From positions 1 to 63,788 of the forward strand of contig CANQSR010000012.1 of assembly GCA_947626575.1 (NCBI GenBank): a stretch of DNA of 63,788 nucleotides, in the 5' to 3' direction. Position numbers and translations under genes: made by a program. The number at the start of each line of letters is the position of its first letter. Positions within the stretch are counted from its first letter, which is position 1. Below the pieces are notes generated by a model. The model was not told where the DNA came from. It saw nothing but the letters and a program-made list of their open reading frames with translations, and did no database searches. This stretch comes from an uncultured Clostridia bacterium (lineage in GTDB: Bacteria; Bacillota; Clostridia; Christensenellales; Borkfalkiaceae). Below, piece by piece: positions 15,657 to 23,879 of the stretch.

Positions 15657-16562
15657 ATGCAACGTTTTGAACGGGCGAGAGAACAGCTTGATGGGGAAGC
15701 GATCGATTTTTTGAGAAACGGGCTGTATGCCGGCCGCCCCGACGATTGCCCCTGCTATGTTCATTTCGGGATATCGGCTTACGATAAGAAGTACAGGCCC
15801 AAAGAGTATCAAGAGGGGATAGCGTGTTTCAAGGCGCTCTTCCAAGCGGGCGGCCGCTATCGGCTCGCGCTTTGGAATATGATCTTGAACTATTATCCGC
15901 CTAAAACAAAATTCCGCAAAGGGGATTTTTCCAGGGAAGAATACGCATTCCTTGCGGAGACTTTGAAGGCGGTCGATATGACGGGCGAGGCAAACGTCAA
16001 CCCGCCGATCGAAACGGAACGCCTTGTTTTACGGGCAATCGAAGGGAACGATCAAACAATTCTCGCCGACCATTTCAAGAGCGAGGGAGATTTCGAGTTT
16101 TTCACGGGGCGGAAACCCACCAACAAAAATATACGGGAAGTGGCGTTGTCTTTGAGAAAAAGCGTCTATTTTACAATCGAGCGGAAAGCCGACCGAAAAA
16201 TTCTCGGCTATATTGGGTTGAGTATCAAAGAGGCTTCCGCAACGGGGCTGCTCGAATACTATCTTTTCAAAGAGGAGAGAAGAAAGGGATACTGCAAGGA
16301 AGCCGTCGGCGCGCTCACCGAAACCGCCTTGCGCGGGAAAATTTACGAGCCGGTGGAAACGGTGCAGCTTGGCGTTTACAAAAGGAAGGTCATTCACCTG
16401 AATGCGATACGCGCCCGTATTTCGTCGGTCAATATCGCGTCGCAAAAGACGGTGGAAAGCTGCGGGTTTGTACACGAGGCGACCATTCATCAGACGTTGT
16501 ATAAAGGCAAGGGTTGGACGGACGAGGAAATTTATTATTTGACCTATCCGATGATAAAATAA
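15657..16562 (+). CDS. GNAT acetyltransferase with an extra N-terminal domain
   Basis: A 301-residue protein. Residues 120-300 form a RimJ/RimL-type GNAT domain (ETERLVLRAIEGNDQTIL... start; YYLFKEERRKGYCKEAVGALTETA as the acetyl-CoA loop region; ASQKTVESCGFVHEA near the end). Residues 1-115 are a separate helical domain (YVHFGISAYDKKYRPKEYQEG...) that I do not recognise; its sequence suggests a small alpha-helical fold, not a known binding motif. GGGAG precedes the ATG. It lies between a WYL regulator and a PD-(D/E)XK nuclease in one operon. Substrate unknown. Confidence 0.8.
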   Translation: MQRFERAREQLDGEAIDFLRNGLYAGRPDDCPCYVHFGISAYDKKYRPKEYQEGIACFKALFQAGGRYRLALWNMILNYYPPKTKFRKGDFSREEYAFLAETLKAVDMTGEANVNPPIETERLVLRAIEGNDQTILADHFKSEGDFEFFTGRKPTNKNIREVALSLRKSVYFTIERKADRKILGYIGLSIKEASATGLLEYYLFKEERRKGYCKEAVGALTETALRGKIYEPVETVQLGVYKRKVIHLNAIRARISSVNIASQKTVESCGFVHEATIHQTLYKGKGWTDEEIYYLTYPMIK

Positions 16563-16578
16563 ACAAAAGGAGAAAATC

Positions 16579-17562
16579 ATGACTGAAAACGAAAGAAGAA
16601 ACCTGTTTACATACGCCACGAAGGAGCTTTCGCAGGACGCGTTTTTAATGTGGCTGTTCAACAATTACGACGACGGGGAAGTTGCGCCCGCCGCCTATGC
16701 GCTTTTGCGTGAATTTTGCGGACTCGCAGAGGATGAGAAAATAACAGAGCTGAACACGAAAGCGCAGGAGCATAAAATCGATATATCCGTTTACTTTGAA
16801 ACGGATAAGGGCAAGAAATACGCGCTCTTTATCGAGGATAAGACGGATTCGGCGGAACACGATCAATTAAAGAAATACAACGAAAGCATCGACCCGCTGG
16901 CGGAGAAGGGCTACAAAGTCTGCAAAGTCTATTATAAGCCGGGCTACTTATATCCCGATGAGATAGAGCGGGTAAAGGCATCCGGCTGGGGCAAGCCCTA
17001 TCGTGCGGGCGAAATTTATGAGCTTTTGAAGCAATACGAAACTTCGGAAAATCTCATTGTGCGGCAGTATATCGTGCATATCAGATCGAGGCGGGATGCG
17101 CTCTCCTTGACGGAGCGGCCCACAAGGAGCAAGTCACAAGAGGATATCCTGCAATGGTTCGCTTTTTTTGACGGCGCGGTCATCCCCAAACTTAAAGAAT
17201 CTTTCGGGCAAGAGAAAGGCGTGTTCACGGTATGGAAAGGGCGATATCCCTATGCCATGTTGCAGGTATACCATAACGGACGGGAACATGTTCCGTATCT
17301 TGAAATCCGGAGCCGCGATTGCACCGGCGGGGAATTCCGAGCGTTGCTCCTCTGTTTCCACGTAGAGGATGAGCCGAAGAAGCAAGAGCTTATCAAACGG
17401 GCGGCGGGGCAAGGATTTTTCTCACAGAAAGGGATGAGGAAGGAAGATCCCAAACAGATCGGTTGGAGAGTGGAAACGGGCGTTGAAACTTCTGAGGAAT
17501 TTCTTGCGGCGGTCAAAAGGTCCGTTCAGGCTTACTTTGATCTCATGAAGGATTGGGATTGA
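16579..17562 (+). CDS. PD-(D/E)XK nuclease superfamily protein
   Basis: A 327-residue protein. The opening LFTYATKELSQDAFLMWLF is typical of the PDDEXK_20 family. The catalytic signature is visible: Asp68 in HKIDISVYF, then Glu86-Asp87-Lys88 in LFIEDKT, followed by a helix (DQLKKYNE). The C-terminal half (residues 170-327) is mixed alpha/beta without a known motif. AAAGGAG precedes the ATG. Nucleases of this family occur alone or in restriction-like contexts; here it closes a WYL-regulated operon, so a defence or DNA-repair role is inferred. Confidence 0.82.
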   Translation: MTENERRNLFTYATKELSQDAFLMWLFNNYDDGEVAPAAYALLREFCGLAEDEKITELNTKAQEHKIDISVYFETDKGKKYALFIEDKTDSAEHDQLKKYNESIDPLAEKGYKVCKVYYKPGYLYPDEIERVKASGWGKPYRAGEIYELLKQYETSENLIVRQYIVHIRSRRDALSLTERPTRSKSQEDILQWFAFFDGAVIPKLKESFGQEKGVFTVWKGRYPYAMLQVYHNGREHVPYLEIRSRDCTGGEFRALLLCFHVEDEPKKQELIKRAAGQGFFSQKGMRKEDPKQIGWRVETGVETSEEFLAAVKRSVQAYFDLMKDWD

Positions 17563-17653
17563 GAACGGTCCCAGATGAATTCGAACGGCAGGGTAGCGAA
17601 ATGAACGGCGCGTAGGGCCATTTGAACGGACTTGTATCAAATTCAGTTTTTTT

Positions 17654-17688
17654 AAAAACGTGGCATACTTCTGTGTGCCACGTTTTTT
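17654..17688 (+). terminator. terminator of the WYL operon
   Basis: Stem AAAAACGTGGCA (17654-17665) / TGCCACGTTTTT (17676-17687) with a T run. The rest of the gap 17563-17815 shows no gene. Confidence 0.9.
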
Positions 17689-17815
17689 GCACCAATTGAT
17701 GACAGGATTTGAAGGTGGAAGCGCGCCGCTTATACCCAGCCCCCCCTCATAGGGGCGACGAGAGGAAGTATCCCGCCTGCCGCTTTGTAATTTCATGTTT
17801 CCCTGCGGCAAAGCC

Positions 17816-17844
17816 TTGCAAATCTCTTTACAATGTGTTATAAT
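17816..17844 (+). promoter_or_regulatory. promoter of the MBL-fold gene
   Basis: TTGCAA (17816-17821), 17 bp, TATAAT (17839-17844). The leader of about 15 nt includes GGGAG (17856-17860). Confidence 0.8.
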
Positions 17845-17866
17845 ATCCTCAAATTGGGAGAAACAA

Positions 17867-18646
17867 ATGAAGCTCAAATGGTATGGCACGGCGTCACTGC
17901 TCTTGGAGAGCGGGGGAACGCGCCTTCTTTTCGATCCCTATCTGCGCCGCAACGACGCCCTTTTGCCCGTCGATACGAGGGAGGCGAGAACGGCGGAGGC
18001 GATCTTCATCACGCATCCGCATTTCGACCACTTTATCGACGTGGACGTCTTTACAAAAGCGGGCGGCGTCCGCCGCGTTTACGTCTCGGAAAACGGCATC
18101 CGCATCGCCCGCGAAAACGGGTGCAACACCGATTGTATGGTACCCATGTCCGCGAATGAACGCTTCGAAGTGGGGCCGTTCACCGTAAAGACCTACCCCG
18201 CAAAGCACTGCGTGTTCGATGTGTGGACGGTCCTCGGCGTTGCCCTCTCGCCAAAGACGTATTTCAAGTACTTTAAGCCGGGCGTTGCCCGCATCGGCGA
18301 GACCAAGCGTTACCAAATCAAGGATGACATCTATGCCATCGAGGTGAGCGACGGCGCAAGCCGCGTGATGATCTTGGGCTCGGCGGGGTTTTTGAAGGGC
18401 GCGGACTACCCCAAGGGGTGCAATCTTCTCGTCTTTCCCTACCAGGGGCGCACGGGCATGCACCGCTATCTGAAAAAATTCCTGCCCGTTTTCGAGCCGA
18501 AAGGGGTCCTCATCGACCACTTCGATAACGCCTTTCCGCCCTATACGCACCAAATGCGCGTCAAAAAATTCGCCCCCACCCTGCAAAAAGCGCGTCCCGC
18601 GGCGCGCGCCGTCATCCCCGAAGAGGGGAAATGGTATGAGGTCTGA
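17867..18646 (+). CDS. metallo-beta-lactamase-fold hydrolase (UlaG-like)
   Basis: A 259-residue cytoplasmic metal-dependent hydrolase. The metal motif HPHFDH is near residue 50 and the short-loop layout (MKLKWYGTASLLLESGGTRLLFDP) matches the UlaG/MBL group of lactonases and phosphodiesterases. C-terminal histidines (LIDHFDNAFPPYTHQM) fit the last metal ligands. Start chosen at 17867 with GGGAG upstream. Single-gene unit; substrate not readable. Confidence 0.88.
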   Translation: MKLKWYGTASLLLESGGTRLLFDPYLRRNDALLPVDTREARTAEAIFITHPHFDHFIDVDVFTKAGGVRRVYVSENGIRIARENGCNTDCMVPMSANERFEVGPFTVKTYPAKHCVFDVWTVLGVALSPKTYFKYFKPGVARIGETKRYQIKDDIYAIEVSDGASRVMILGSAGFLKGADYPKGCNLLVFPYQGRTGMHRYLKKFLPVFEPKGVLIDHFDNAFPPYTHQMRVKKFAPTLQKARPAARAVIPEEGKWYEV

Positions 18647-18695
18647 ACGGCCCGCTATCGAGGTAAAACGGGGCAAAACGGGCCGTCTTGCGGCG

Positions 18696-18734
18696 GGGCA
18701 ACCCAATGTTGCCCAAACGCAACCGCCTGTTGCG
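18696..18734 (+). promoter_or_regulatory. paired operator-like inverted repeats
   Basis: Two inverted repeats share the half-site GCAAC-N5-GTTGC: GGGCAAC-CCAAT-GTTGCCC (18696-18714) and CGCAAC-CGCCT-GTTGCG (18718-18734). Their centres are 21 bp apart, two helical turns, which fits cooperative dimer binding. They lie just upstream of the -35 of the XRE-regulator promoter, so autoregulation is likely. Confidence 0.65.
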
Positions 18735-18754
18735 CAAAAGAAATGCGAATGCGG

Positions 18755-18783
18755 TTGCATGTGCATTTGCGGCGGTGTAAAAT
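18755..18783 (+). promoter_or_regulatory. promoter of the XRE-regulator gene
   Basis: TTGCAT (18755-18760), 17 bp, TAAAAT (18778-18783) with a TG just before the -10. Confidence 0.8.
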
Positions 18784-18810
18784 GAAGCCGAGATCATCGA
18801 GGAGGACATC

Positions 18811-19665
18811 ATGACAACAGGCGAAAAAATTTACGGTTGCCGCAAGCGCGCTGGGATGACACAGGAAGAACTTGCCGAACGGCTGGGCGTCACGCGGCAA
18901 GCTGTCTCGCGGTGGGAACAGGATATCACGTTCCCCGAAACCAAGCAGATCATGGAGCTTTGCAAGCTCTTTCACATCTCTTCCGACGAGCTGCTGTTCG
19001 GCGGGGATACGGGCGTGCAAACGGAGCCGCAACACGAAGAGGAGACGCCCGAACGCGAAGAGGAGACGCGCGAACATAAAGAGCGGGGCGCGGAAGAAAA
19101 GAAAAGGGATGAAAGCGGGAAGGGCGTGACGTGGGGCGTCATCGGCCACGGCGGCCGTCCCGTATTCGAATATATTTCGCGGCGGCGGCTTTGGGGGATG
19201 CCGCTCGTACACATCTGTCTCGGATTGGGCATGTGCCGCGCACACGGCATCTTTGCGCTCGGCATCTTTTCGGCGGGACTCGTCTCTGCGGGCATTTTTT
19301 CGGCGGGCATCCTCTCGGCGGGGGTATTTGCCGTGGGGCTTGCCGCCCTCGGTTGCTTTGTACTCGGCGGGGCGGCCTTCGGAAGCGTCGCCTTGGGGCT
19401 GTTTGCGGCGGGTGCGATCGCGGTGGGCGTCATGAGTTTCGGCGCCGTTGCCATAGGGCATGTCGCGGTCGGAGCGTTCGCGGCGGGGCAATTTGCCGTC
19501 GGCGACGTTGCCAGAGGCTGGCTTGCGGTGGGGCTTACGCGTGCAGACGGCGCGCATGCCTTCCTCATCCCGCAGGCGCTCGGCGAACTGAAAGAGTTTC
19601 TCTCGGCGAATGTTTCGCCGTACATCGCGGGCCTCTTCGAGGACCTTGCAAACATTCTGCATTAG
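18811..19665 (+). CDS. XRE-family regulator with glycine-rich repeat domain
   Basis: A 284-residue two-part protein. Residues 3-65 are an XRE helix-turn-helix (KRAGMTQEELAERLGVTRQAVSRWEQ). Residues 70-105 are a charged Glu/Arg linker. From about 145 to 245 an A/S-x-G repeat with roughly five-residue period runs (SAGIFSAGILSAGVFAVG..., then AVGVMSFGAVAIGHVAVG); it could be a beta-solenoid or a membrane-associated sheet, and the sequence does not decide between them. GGAGGA precedes the ATG. Paired operators upstream suggest autoregulation; the next gene begins 9 bases after the stop. Confidence 0.8.
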   Translation: MTTGEKIYGCRKRAGMTQEELAERLGVTRQAVSRWEQDITFPETKQIMELCKLFHISSDELLFGGDTGVQTEPQHEEETPEREEETREHKERGAEEKKRDESGKGVTWGVIGHGGRPVFEYISRRRLWGMPLVHICLGLGMCRAHGIFALGIFSAGLVSAGIFSAGILSAGVFAVGLAALGCFVLGGAAFGSVALGLFAAGAIAVGVMSFGAVAIGHVAVGAFAAGQFAVGDVARGWLAVGLTRADGAHAFLIPQALGELKEFLSANVSPYIAGLFEDLANILH

Positions 19666-19674
19666 AGGTAGAAG

Positions 19675-20118
19675 ATGACGAGAGCGGAGAAGGCGCGGGA
19701 GCTGTTTCTCGCGGGTTACAACTGCGCACAGGCGGTGGTGTTGGCGTTTGCCGACCTCACCGCTTCCAACGCCGTCACGCTGGAACGCGCGTCCATCGGG
19801 CTGGGCGGCGGCGTAGGGCGGATGAGAAACGTCTGCGGGACGGTATCGGGCGCGGCGATGGCGCTGGGCCTCATCTTTCCGACCAAGGGGAAGAGCGAGA
19901 TCTATGCGCTCGTCCAACGCCATGCGGAGGCCTTCCGCCAGAGGAACGGCAGTATCGTATGCGCCGAACTGTTGGCGGGCGCGGGGGTGGCGCACGACGC
20001 CTCTCCCGATGCCGAGGCGCGGACGGCGGCGTATTACAAGAAGCGGCCGTGTCCCGACCTCGTCGCCGATTCGGCGGAAATTTTGGAGGACATCCTGCGC
20101 GCGGAGGGCAAACTCTGA
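19675..20118 (+). CDS. C_GCAxxG_C_C-family redox-type protein
   Basis: A 147-residue soluble protein of the family named for its conserved cysteines. Visible cysteines are Cys17 (GYNCAQAVV), Cys54 (RNVCGTVSGA), Cys96 (SIVCAELL) and Cys126 (KRPCPDLV); the glycine-rich GLGGGVGRM precedes the second. Members are small possibly redox-active or metal-binding proteins of anaerobes without an established reaction. GAGGTAGAAG precedes the ATG, and it is co-transcribed with the XRE regulator. Confidence 0.85.
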   Translation: MTRAEKARELFLAGYNCAQAVVLAFADLTASNAVTLERASIGLGGGVGRMRNVCGTVSGAAMALGLIFPTKGKSEIYALVQRHAEAFRQRNGSIVCAELLAGAGVAHDASPDAEARTAAYYKKRPCPDLVADSAEILEDILRAEGKL

Positions 20119-20155
20119 TTTGCAATCGGCGCGTCTTGATGGGGCGACGGAACAG

Positions 20156-20192
20156 GCCTTCCCCTTGTGAGGGGAAGGCTTCTTTTGTTTTT
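20156..20192 (+). terminator. terminator of the XRE operon
   Basis: Perfect 10 bp stem GCCTTCCCCT / AGGGGAAGGC with loop TGTG and a T-rich tail. Confidence 0.85.
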
Positions 20193-20214
20193 CCGGTGGG
20201 CAGGGGATTATTCA

Positions 20215-20700
20215 CGTGGACAGAGGATTATTCACGTCATTCCGAACCCCCGAAGGGGGTGAGGAATCTCCGTCTGCTGTCATCCTCCCCGCCCGCACGC
20301 TCTTTGTGACGCCGAAGGACGTCACGAGAAAGAACGAAGTCCGCTTCCACGACGCTTGGTCGCAATAAGATTCTTCGCGGACGAGCAATTCGCTGAAAGT
20401 CAAACTGTTTCGGCTCAGAATGACGCTTGGCCATCTTGGCGCCCCCTTGAGGGGGAGCTGACCCGCGGTTTTGCGGGTCGGAGGGGGTGGCATTCTAATT
20501 TGTATGACACCCCTTCCGTCGCCTTCGGCGACACCCTCTCACGCGGGTAGAACCCCGCGTTCGGTCAGCATTTGCCCGTGCATATGGGCAAATGCCATGA
20601 AAATTTTGCGCCAAAGATTATCAACCTTTGGCAGAATGCAAAATTTCCCCCTCAAGGGGTGGGCAAGGGGGCGCATATTTTTCGGCGCGGACGGGGATAC
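20215..20700. repeat. intergenic repeat island B (R1, R10, R4 hairpin)
   Basis: No gene before 20708. It has an R1 left arm (20235-20270), an inverted R10 copy (20291-20326), more R1-like sequence to about 20430, a C/G-rich palindrome (20440-20490), and a lone R4-type hairpin CGCGGG-TAGAA-CCCCGCG near 20540. GCATTTGCCC / GGGCAAATGC (20568-20577 with 20586-20595) forms another small hairpin. Confidence 0.75.
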
Positions 20701-20707
20701 TTTTTGT

Positions 20708-21109
20708 ATGTGGAAATTGTGTCTGACCCTCGGCCTTCTGTTCTCCGTCTGCTCGATGGCGGGTTGCGACGTGCAAAAGATGAGTACGCTCTCCGAACTT
20801 TCCCGCCCCTATGCGGGCGTCTATACCTGCGATAGCATCCGCCTCGGCGGGCAGGTCATCTCCGATTCCGCCCTGTCACTCGAACTTACTTACGGCGGCG
20901 ACTTCACGCTTACCTACCGCACGCCAAACGGCGATTTCGGGGCGTGGAGCGGGACGTACACGGTGGATGAGACCGCAGAGGAGATAACCATGTCCGCAAC
21001 AAAGGGTTCGGAAACGCTCTCCCGCACCTATCGCTTCGAGGACGGCGTCATCTATATCGACGAGAACTTTTTGGGCCGTCCGTTCATCGCGGAATTCAAA
21101 ATGGGGTAA
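20708..21109 (+). CDS. small lipoprotein
   Basis: A 133-residue secreted lipoprotein. A hydrophobic signal ends in the lipobox SMAGC with the lipidated Cys at residue 20. The mature part (YAGVYTCDSIRLGGQ..., DFGAWSGTYTVDETAEEITM..., VIYIDENFLG) is all-beta and resembles a small lipocalin-like or ligand-holding barrel; no family is recognised. In-frame upstream sequence is repeat DNA, so the start at 20708 is preferred, although the ribosome site is weak. Confidence 0.75.
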   Translation: MWKLCLTLGLLFSVCSMAGCDVQKMSTLSELSRPYAGVYTCDSIRLGGQVISDSALSLELTYGGDFTLTYRTPNGDFGAWSGTYTVDETAEEITMSATKGSETLSRTYRFEDGVIYIDENFLGRPFIAEFKMG

Positions 21110-21137
21110 AATTTCCCCAAAAATCATAAACAAAAGT

Positions 21138-21166
21138 TTGCAATTTCTCCGCATATCTGTTATAAT
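21138..21166 (+). promoter_or_regulatory. promoter of the helicase gene, predicted leaderless start
   Basis: TTGCAA (21138-21143), 17 bp, TATAAT (21161-21166), then exactly six bases to the ATG at 21173; no ribosome site. Confidence 0.85.
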
Positions 21167-21172
21167 GGCAGT

Positions 21173-22441
21173 ATGGAGAAGAGATCCCTGCGGCCCGAAG
21201 TGACGCTCACGGCAGACCAAGCCGAAGCGGCGGAGTTCATCACGGAGTGGTTTTTGCATCTGAATACGCAGATCTTCGTGCTGTGCGGCTATGCGGGTAC
21301 GGGCAAGACCTTTCTCGTGGACTATGTGGTGCGCAGTCTCGGCCTTGTACCCGGCGAGAGCGCGGCATTCGTTGCGCCCACGGGGAAGGCGGCCTCCGTT
21401 CTCATACGGGGCGGCACGCCCGCGGGGACGCTCCACAGCCTCATCTATATTCGCGAGGAAGATATCGAAGTCAACGAGGACGGCGAGGTCATTTCCGAGC
21501 GGTTTTTGCGTTTTGTGAGAAGGGAGAGCCTGCCCAAGGAGTTGAAGCTCATCGTGGTGGACGAGACTTCCATGGTCTCGGACGACCTTCTCCGCGACCT
21601 CTTATCCTTCGGGGTCAAATGCCTGCTGTGCGGGGATCCCGCGCAGCTTCCGCCCGTGGGCGGGACGGGTTCGGTGCTATCCATGCCCGCGATCACGTTG
21701 AAGGAGATCGTGCGGCAGGAGATCGGCAATCCCATTATCCGCATGGCGGAGATCGTGCGCGGCGGCGGTCAGCTCGCCTATGGGCAGTATGGGACGCAGG
21801 CGGCCGTCGTCTCCGAGCGGCGTATTTCCCCCGCGATGCGCAGGCGGCTTCTGTTGGAGGCGGATATCGTCATCGTGGGGACCAACCGCACGAGAAACCG
21901 CATCAACCGCGAAGCGCGCATTTTGCGCGGCATCCCCGAAGAGGCGCGGCTGCCCATCGACGGGGAAAAACTCATCTGCACGCTCAACGATTGGTCCAAG
22001 CCGCTCGACGAAGCGGGGGATTTCCACCTCGTCAACGGCATCATCGGCACGTGCCGCAACGTGCGCGAACAGGAGGACGGCCTCGGCCAGCTCGATTTCA
22101 CCGCCGATTTCCTCGATGCGCCCGTCAAAGACCTGCCCTTCGATGCGGGCATCTTCAAAGAGGGGAGATATTATCATAATTACGGCGATAAGGCCTGTCT
22201 GCTCGAAGGGGGCATGGTGGTCCATGAAGATAATTTCGAGGTCCTCCGCCGCCTCAAAGTCAAGCGGGAGGATACCATCTGCCGCTTCGAGTTCGCCTAT
22301 GCCGTCACCTGCCACAAGGCGCAGGGTTCGGAATACGACTATGTGGTCGTGTTCGATGAGAGCCGCCTGTTTGAAGAAGGGCCGTCGTGGCTCTATACCG
22401 CCATCACGCGCGCCAAAAAGAAACTCGTCATCATCCGCTGA
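21173..22441 (+). CDS. RecD-like ATP-dependent DNA helicase (AAA_30 / UvrD_C_2)
   Basis: A 422-residue superfamily 1 helicase. Walker A GYAGTGKT lies near residue 39, Walker B IVVDETSMV follows, motif III is LLCGDPAQLPPVG, and the C-terminal UvrD_C_2 part has AVTCHKAQGSEYDYVVVF and WLYTAITRAKKKLVII. It is shorter than RecD2 (no N-terminal HhH region), so it looks like the standalone Dda/RecD-type helicase seen in many Clostridia and phages. It probably unwinds DNA in repair or replication restart; partners are not visible here. Confidence 0.9.
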   Translation: MEKRSLRPEVTLTADQAEAAEFITEWFLHLNTQIFVLCGYAGTGKTFLVDYVVRSLGLVPGESAAFVAPTGKAASVLIRGGTPAGTLHSLIYIREEDIEVNEDGEVISERFLRFVRRESLPKELKLIVVDETSMVSDDLLRDLLSFGVKCLLCGDPAQLPPVGGTGSVLSMPAITLKEIVRQEIGNPIIRMAEIVRGGGQLAYGQYGTQAAVVSERRISPAMRRRLLLEADIVIVGTNRTRNRINREARILRGIPEEARLPIDGEKLICTLNDWSKPLDEAGDFHLVNGIIGTCRNVREQEDGLGQLDFTADFLDAPVKDLPFDAGIFKEGRYYHNYGDKACLLEGGMVVHEDNFEVLRRLKVKREDTICRFEFAYAVTCHKAQGSEYDYVVVFDESRLFEEGPSWLYTAITRAKKKLVIIR

Positions 22442-22508
22442 ACGCCGGAATGAGCGGTCTCCGCGGGTACTCCGTATATTGAAAATTTCACATGCCTGAC
22501 ACGCATGT

Positions 22509-22539
22509 TTGCTTTGAAAGTCACCGTTGCGGTTATAAT
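22509..22539 (+). promoter_or_regulatory. probable promoter of the protease gene
   Basis: A clear TATAAT at 22534-22539; candidate -35 boxes (TTGCTT 22509-22514 or TTGAAA 22514-22519) are at poor spacing. Confidence 0.45.
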
Positions 22540-22569
22540 AAATAGGAACTTCGTTCTATGGAGGGACCT

Positions 22570-23784
22570 ATGAAACAGTTTGCAAAGAGGGGGACGGCGC
22601 TTTTGTGTGGGTTGGCGCTTGCCATGACTCTCGCGGGTTGCGCGGCGCCTGCCGAAAAGAAGACGTACACCGTCGGCATGACCTCTTCGGAGACGATTGA
22701 GACGGCCGCGGCGGTCGATGTGCTTGCGCGCATCCGTACGACGGTCGTGGACGTCATGAGCTATACGGAGACGGGCCAGAGCGCGGGGAGCGGCGTCATC
22801 ATCGGCGCTTCGGAAGAGAACGAGTATTTCATCGTCACCAATCACCACGTCATCGACGGCGGCAAGACGTTTACGGCCGACGTCCTGTTCCTCGGCGATG
22901 AGGAGTACACCACGACGTACGACGCCACGCTCATCGGCAGCTCTTTGAAACGGGATATCGCCGTACTCTCCATCCGTCCCCCCGCAGGGACCAAGCTCAC
23001 CGCCGCGACCTTCATCGCCGACAGCGACAGCGTGAAGGTGGGTACCGAAGTGTTTGCCATCGGCAACCCGCTCGGCATTTTGGGCGGCACCGTGACCCAC
23101 GGCATTGTTTCGGCGACCAAGCGCGCCGTCAACGTGGGCGAGATCGGGACCATGACCCTCATGCAGACGGACGCATCCATCAATGGCGGCAACTCCGGCG
23201 GGGGACTCTTTGATACAAAGGGCAACCTCGTCGGCATCATCAACTCCGGCTACGAGAGCTACAACGGCCAGAGCGTGGAGGGCCTCAACTTCGCCATCCC
23301 CGCCAACGACGCGCAGTTTGCCGCGAAAGCGCTCATCGAGACGCATGAAGAGCAGGACGGGACGGTCACGCAGTATGGCTACGTCGCGGGCGACGCCAAG
23401 CTGGACCTCACCTTCTCGGCGGCGACGCTTTATACCGACGATACCCTGCGCGAACGCGCAAATTATCTCATCGCGGCGGCAACGGGGTCGGAGGGCGCCA
23501 TCTATGCGGCGTGGGGGAACAGCGCGAAGGCGATCGTCTCCGTCACGGTAAACGGGACGCGTTATGACTTCTCCGAGAGCGGCGGCGGTTCCTATTCGCT
23601 GAGCGAACGTGCGAACGCCGTCATGGAAGAGGTACAGGCGGGGGATACCGTTCTCATCGAATACCGCAACGTGCTTTCGCGCGGCATGGGCGGCTTCGGC
23701 GGGTTCGGCCTCACCTACAACTATCTCGACGGGACGGCGCAAGAAGTCACCTTCACCGCCTCACAGTATATCTATAAGCCGTAA
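22570..23784 (+). CDS. trypsin-like (HtrA-type) serine protease lipoprotein
   Basis: A 404-residue secreted protease. The signal ends in TLAGC with lipidated Cys24. The chymotrypsin-fold triad is visible: His in VTNHHVIDGG, Asp in KRDIAVLSI and Ser in INGGNSGGGLFD. No PDZ domain follows; instead about 130 C-terminal residues (from DAKLDLTFSAATLY) form an unknown beta-rich domain, so the substrate-recognition part differs from DegP/HtrA. GGAGGG precedes the ATG at 22570, which is preferred to the ATG at 22558. A role in envelope protein quality control is likely. Confidence 0.88.
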   Translation: MKQFAKRGTALLCGLALAMTLAGCAAPAEKKTYTVGMTSSETIETAAAVDVLARIRTTVVDVMSYTETGQSAGSGVIIGASEENEYFIVTNHHVIDGGKTFTADVLFLGDEEYTTTYDATLIGSSLKRDIAVLSIRPPAGTKLTAATFIADSDSVKVGTEVFAIGNPLGILGGTVTHGIVSATKRAVNVGEIGTMTLMQTDASINGGNSGGGLFDTKGNLVGIINSGYESYNGQSVEGLNFAIPANDAQFAAKALIETHEEQDGTVTQYGYVAGDAKLDLTFSAATLYTDDTLRERANYLIAAATGSEGAIYAAWGNSAKAIVSVTVNGTRYDFSESGGGSYSLSERANAVMEEVQAGDTVLIEYRNVLSRGMGGFGGFGLTYNYLDGTAQEVTFTASQYIYKP

Positions 23785-23800
23785 GGTAGCGGCGATAATA

Positions 23801-23833
23801 AGAGCGGAACCGGGAAGGTTTCGCTCTTTTTGC
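23801..23833 (+). terminator. terminator of the protease gene
   Basis: Stem AGAGCGGAACC / GGTTTCGCTCT (one G-T wobble) with loop GGGAA, then T residues. Confidence 0.8.
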
Positions 23834-23879
23834 GTTGCACGGGAACCTGCGGGTGGCGTTTTTTATCCGCGTGAAACGG

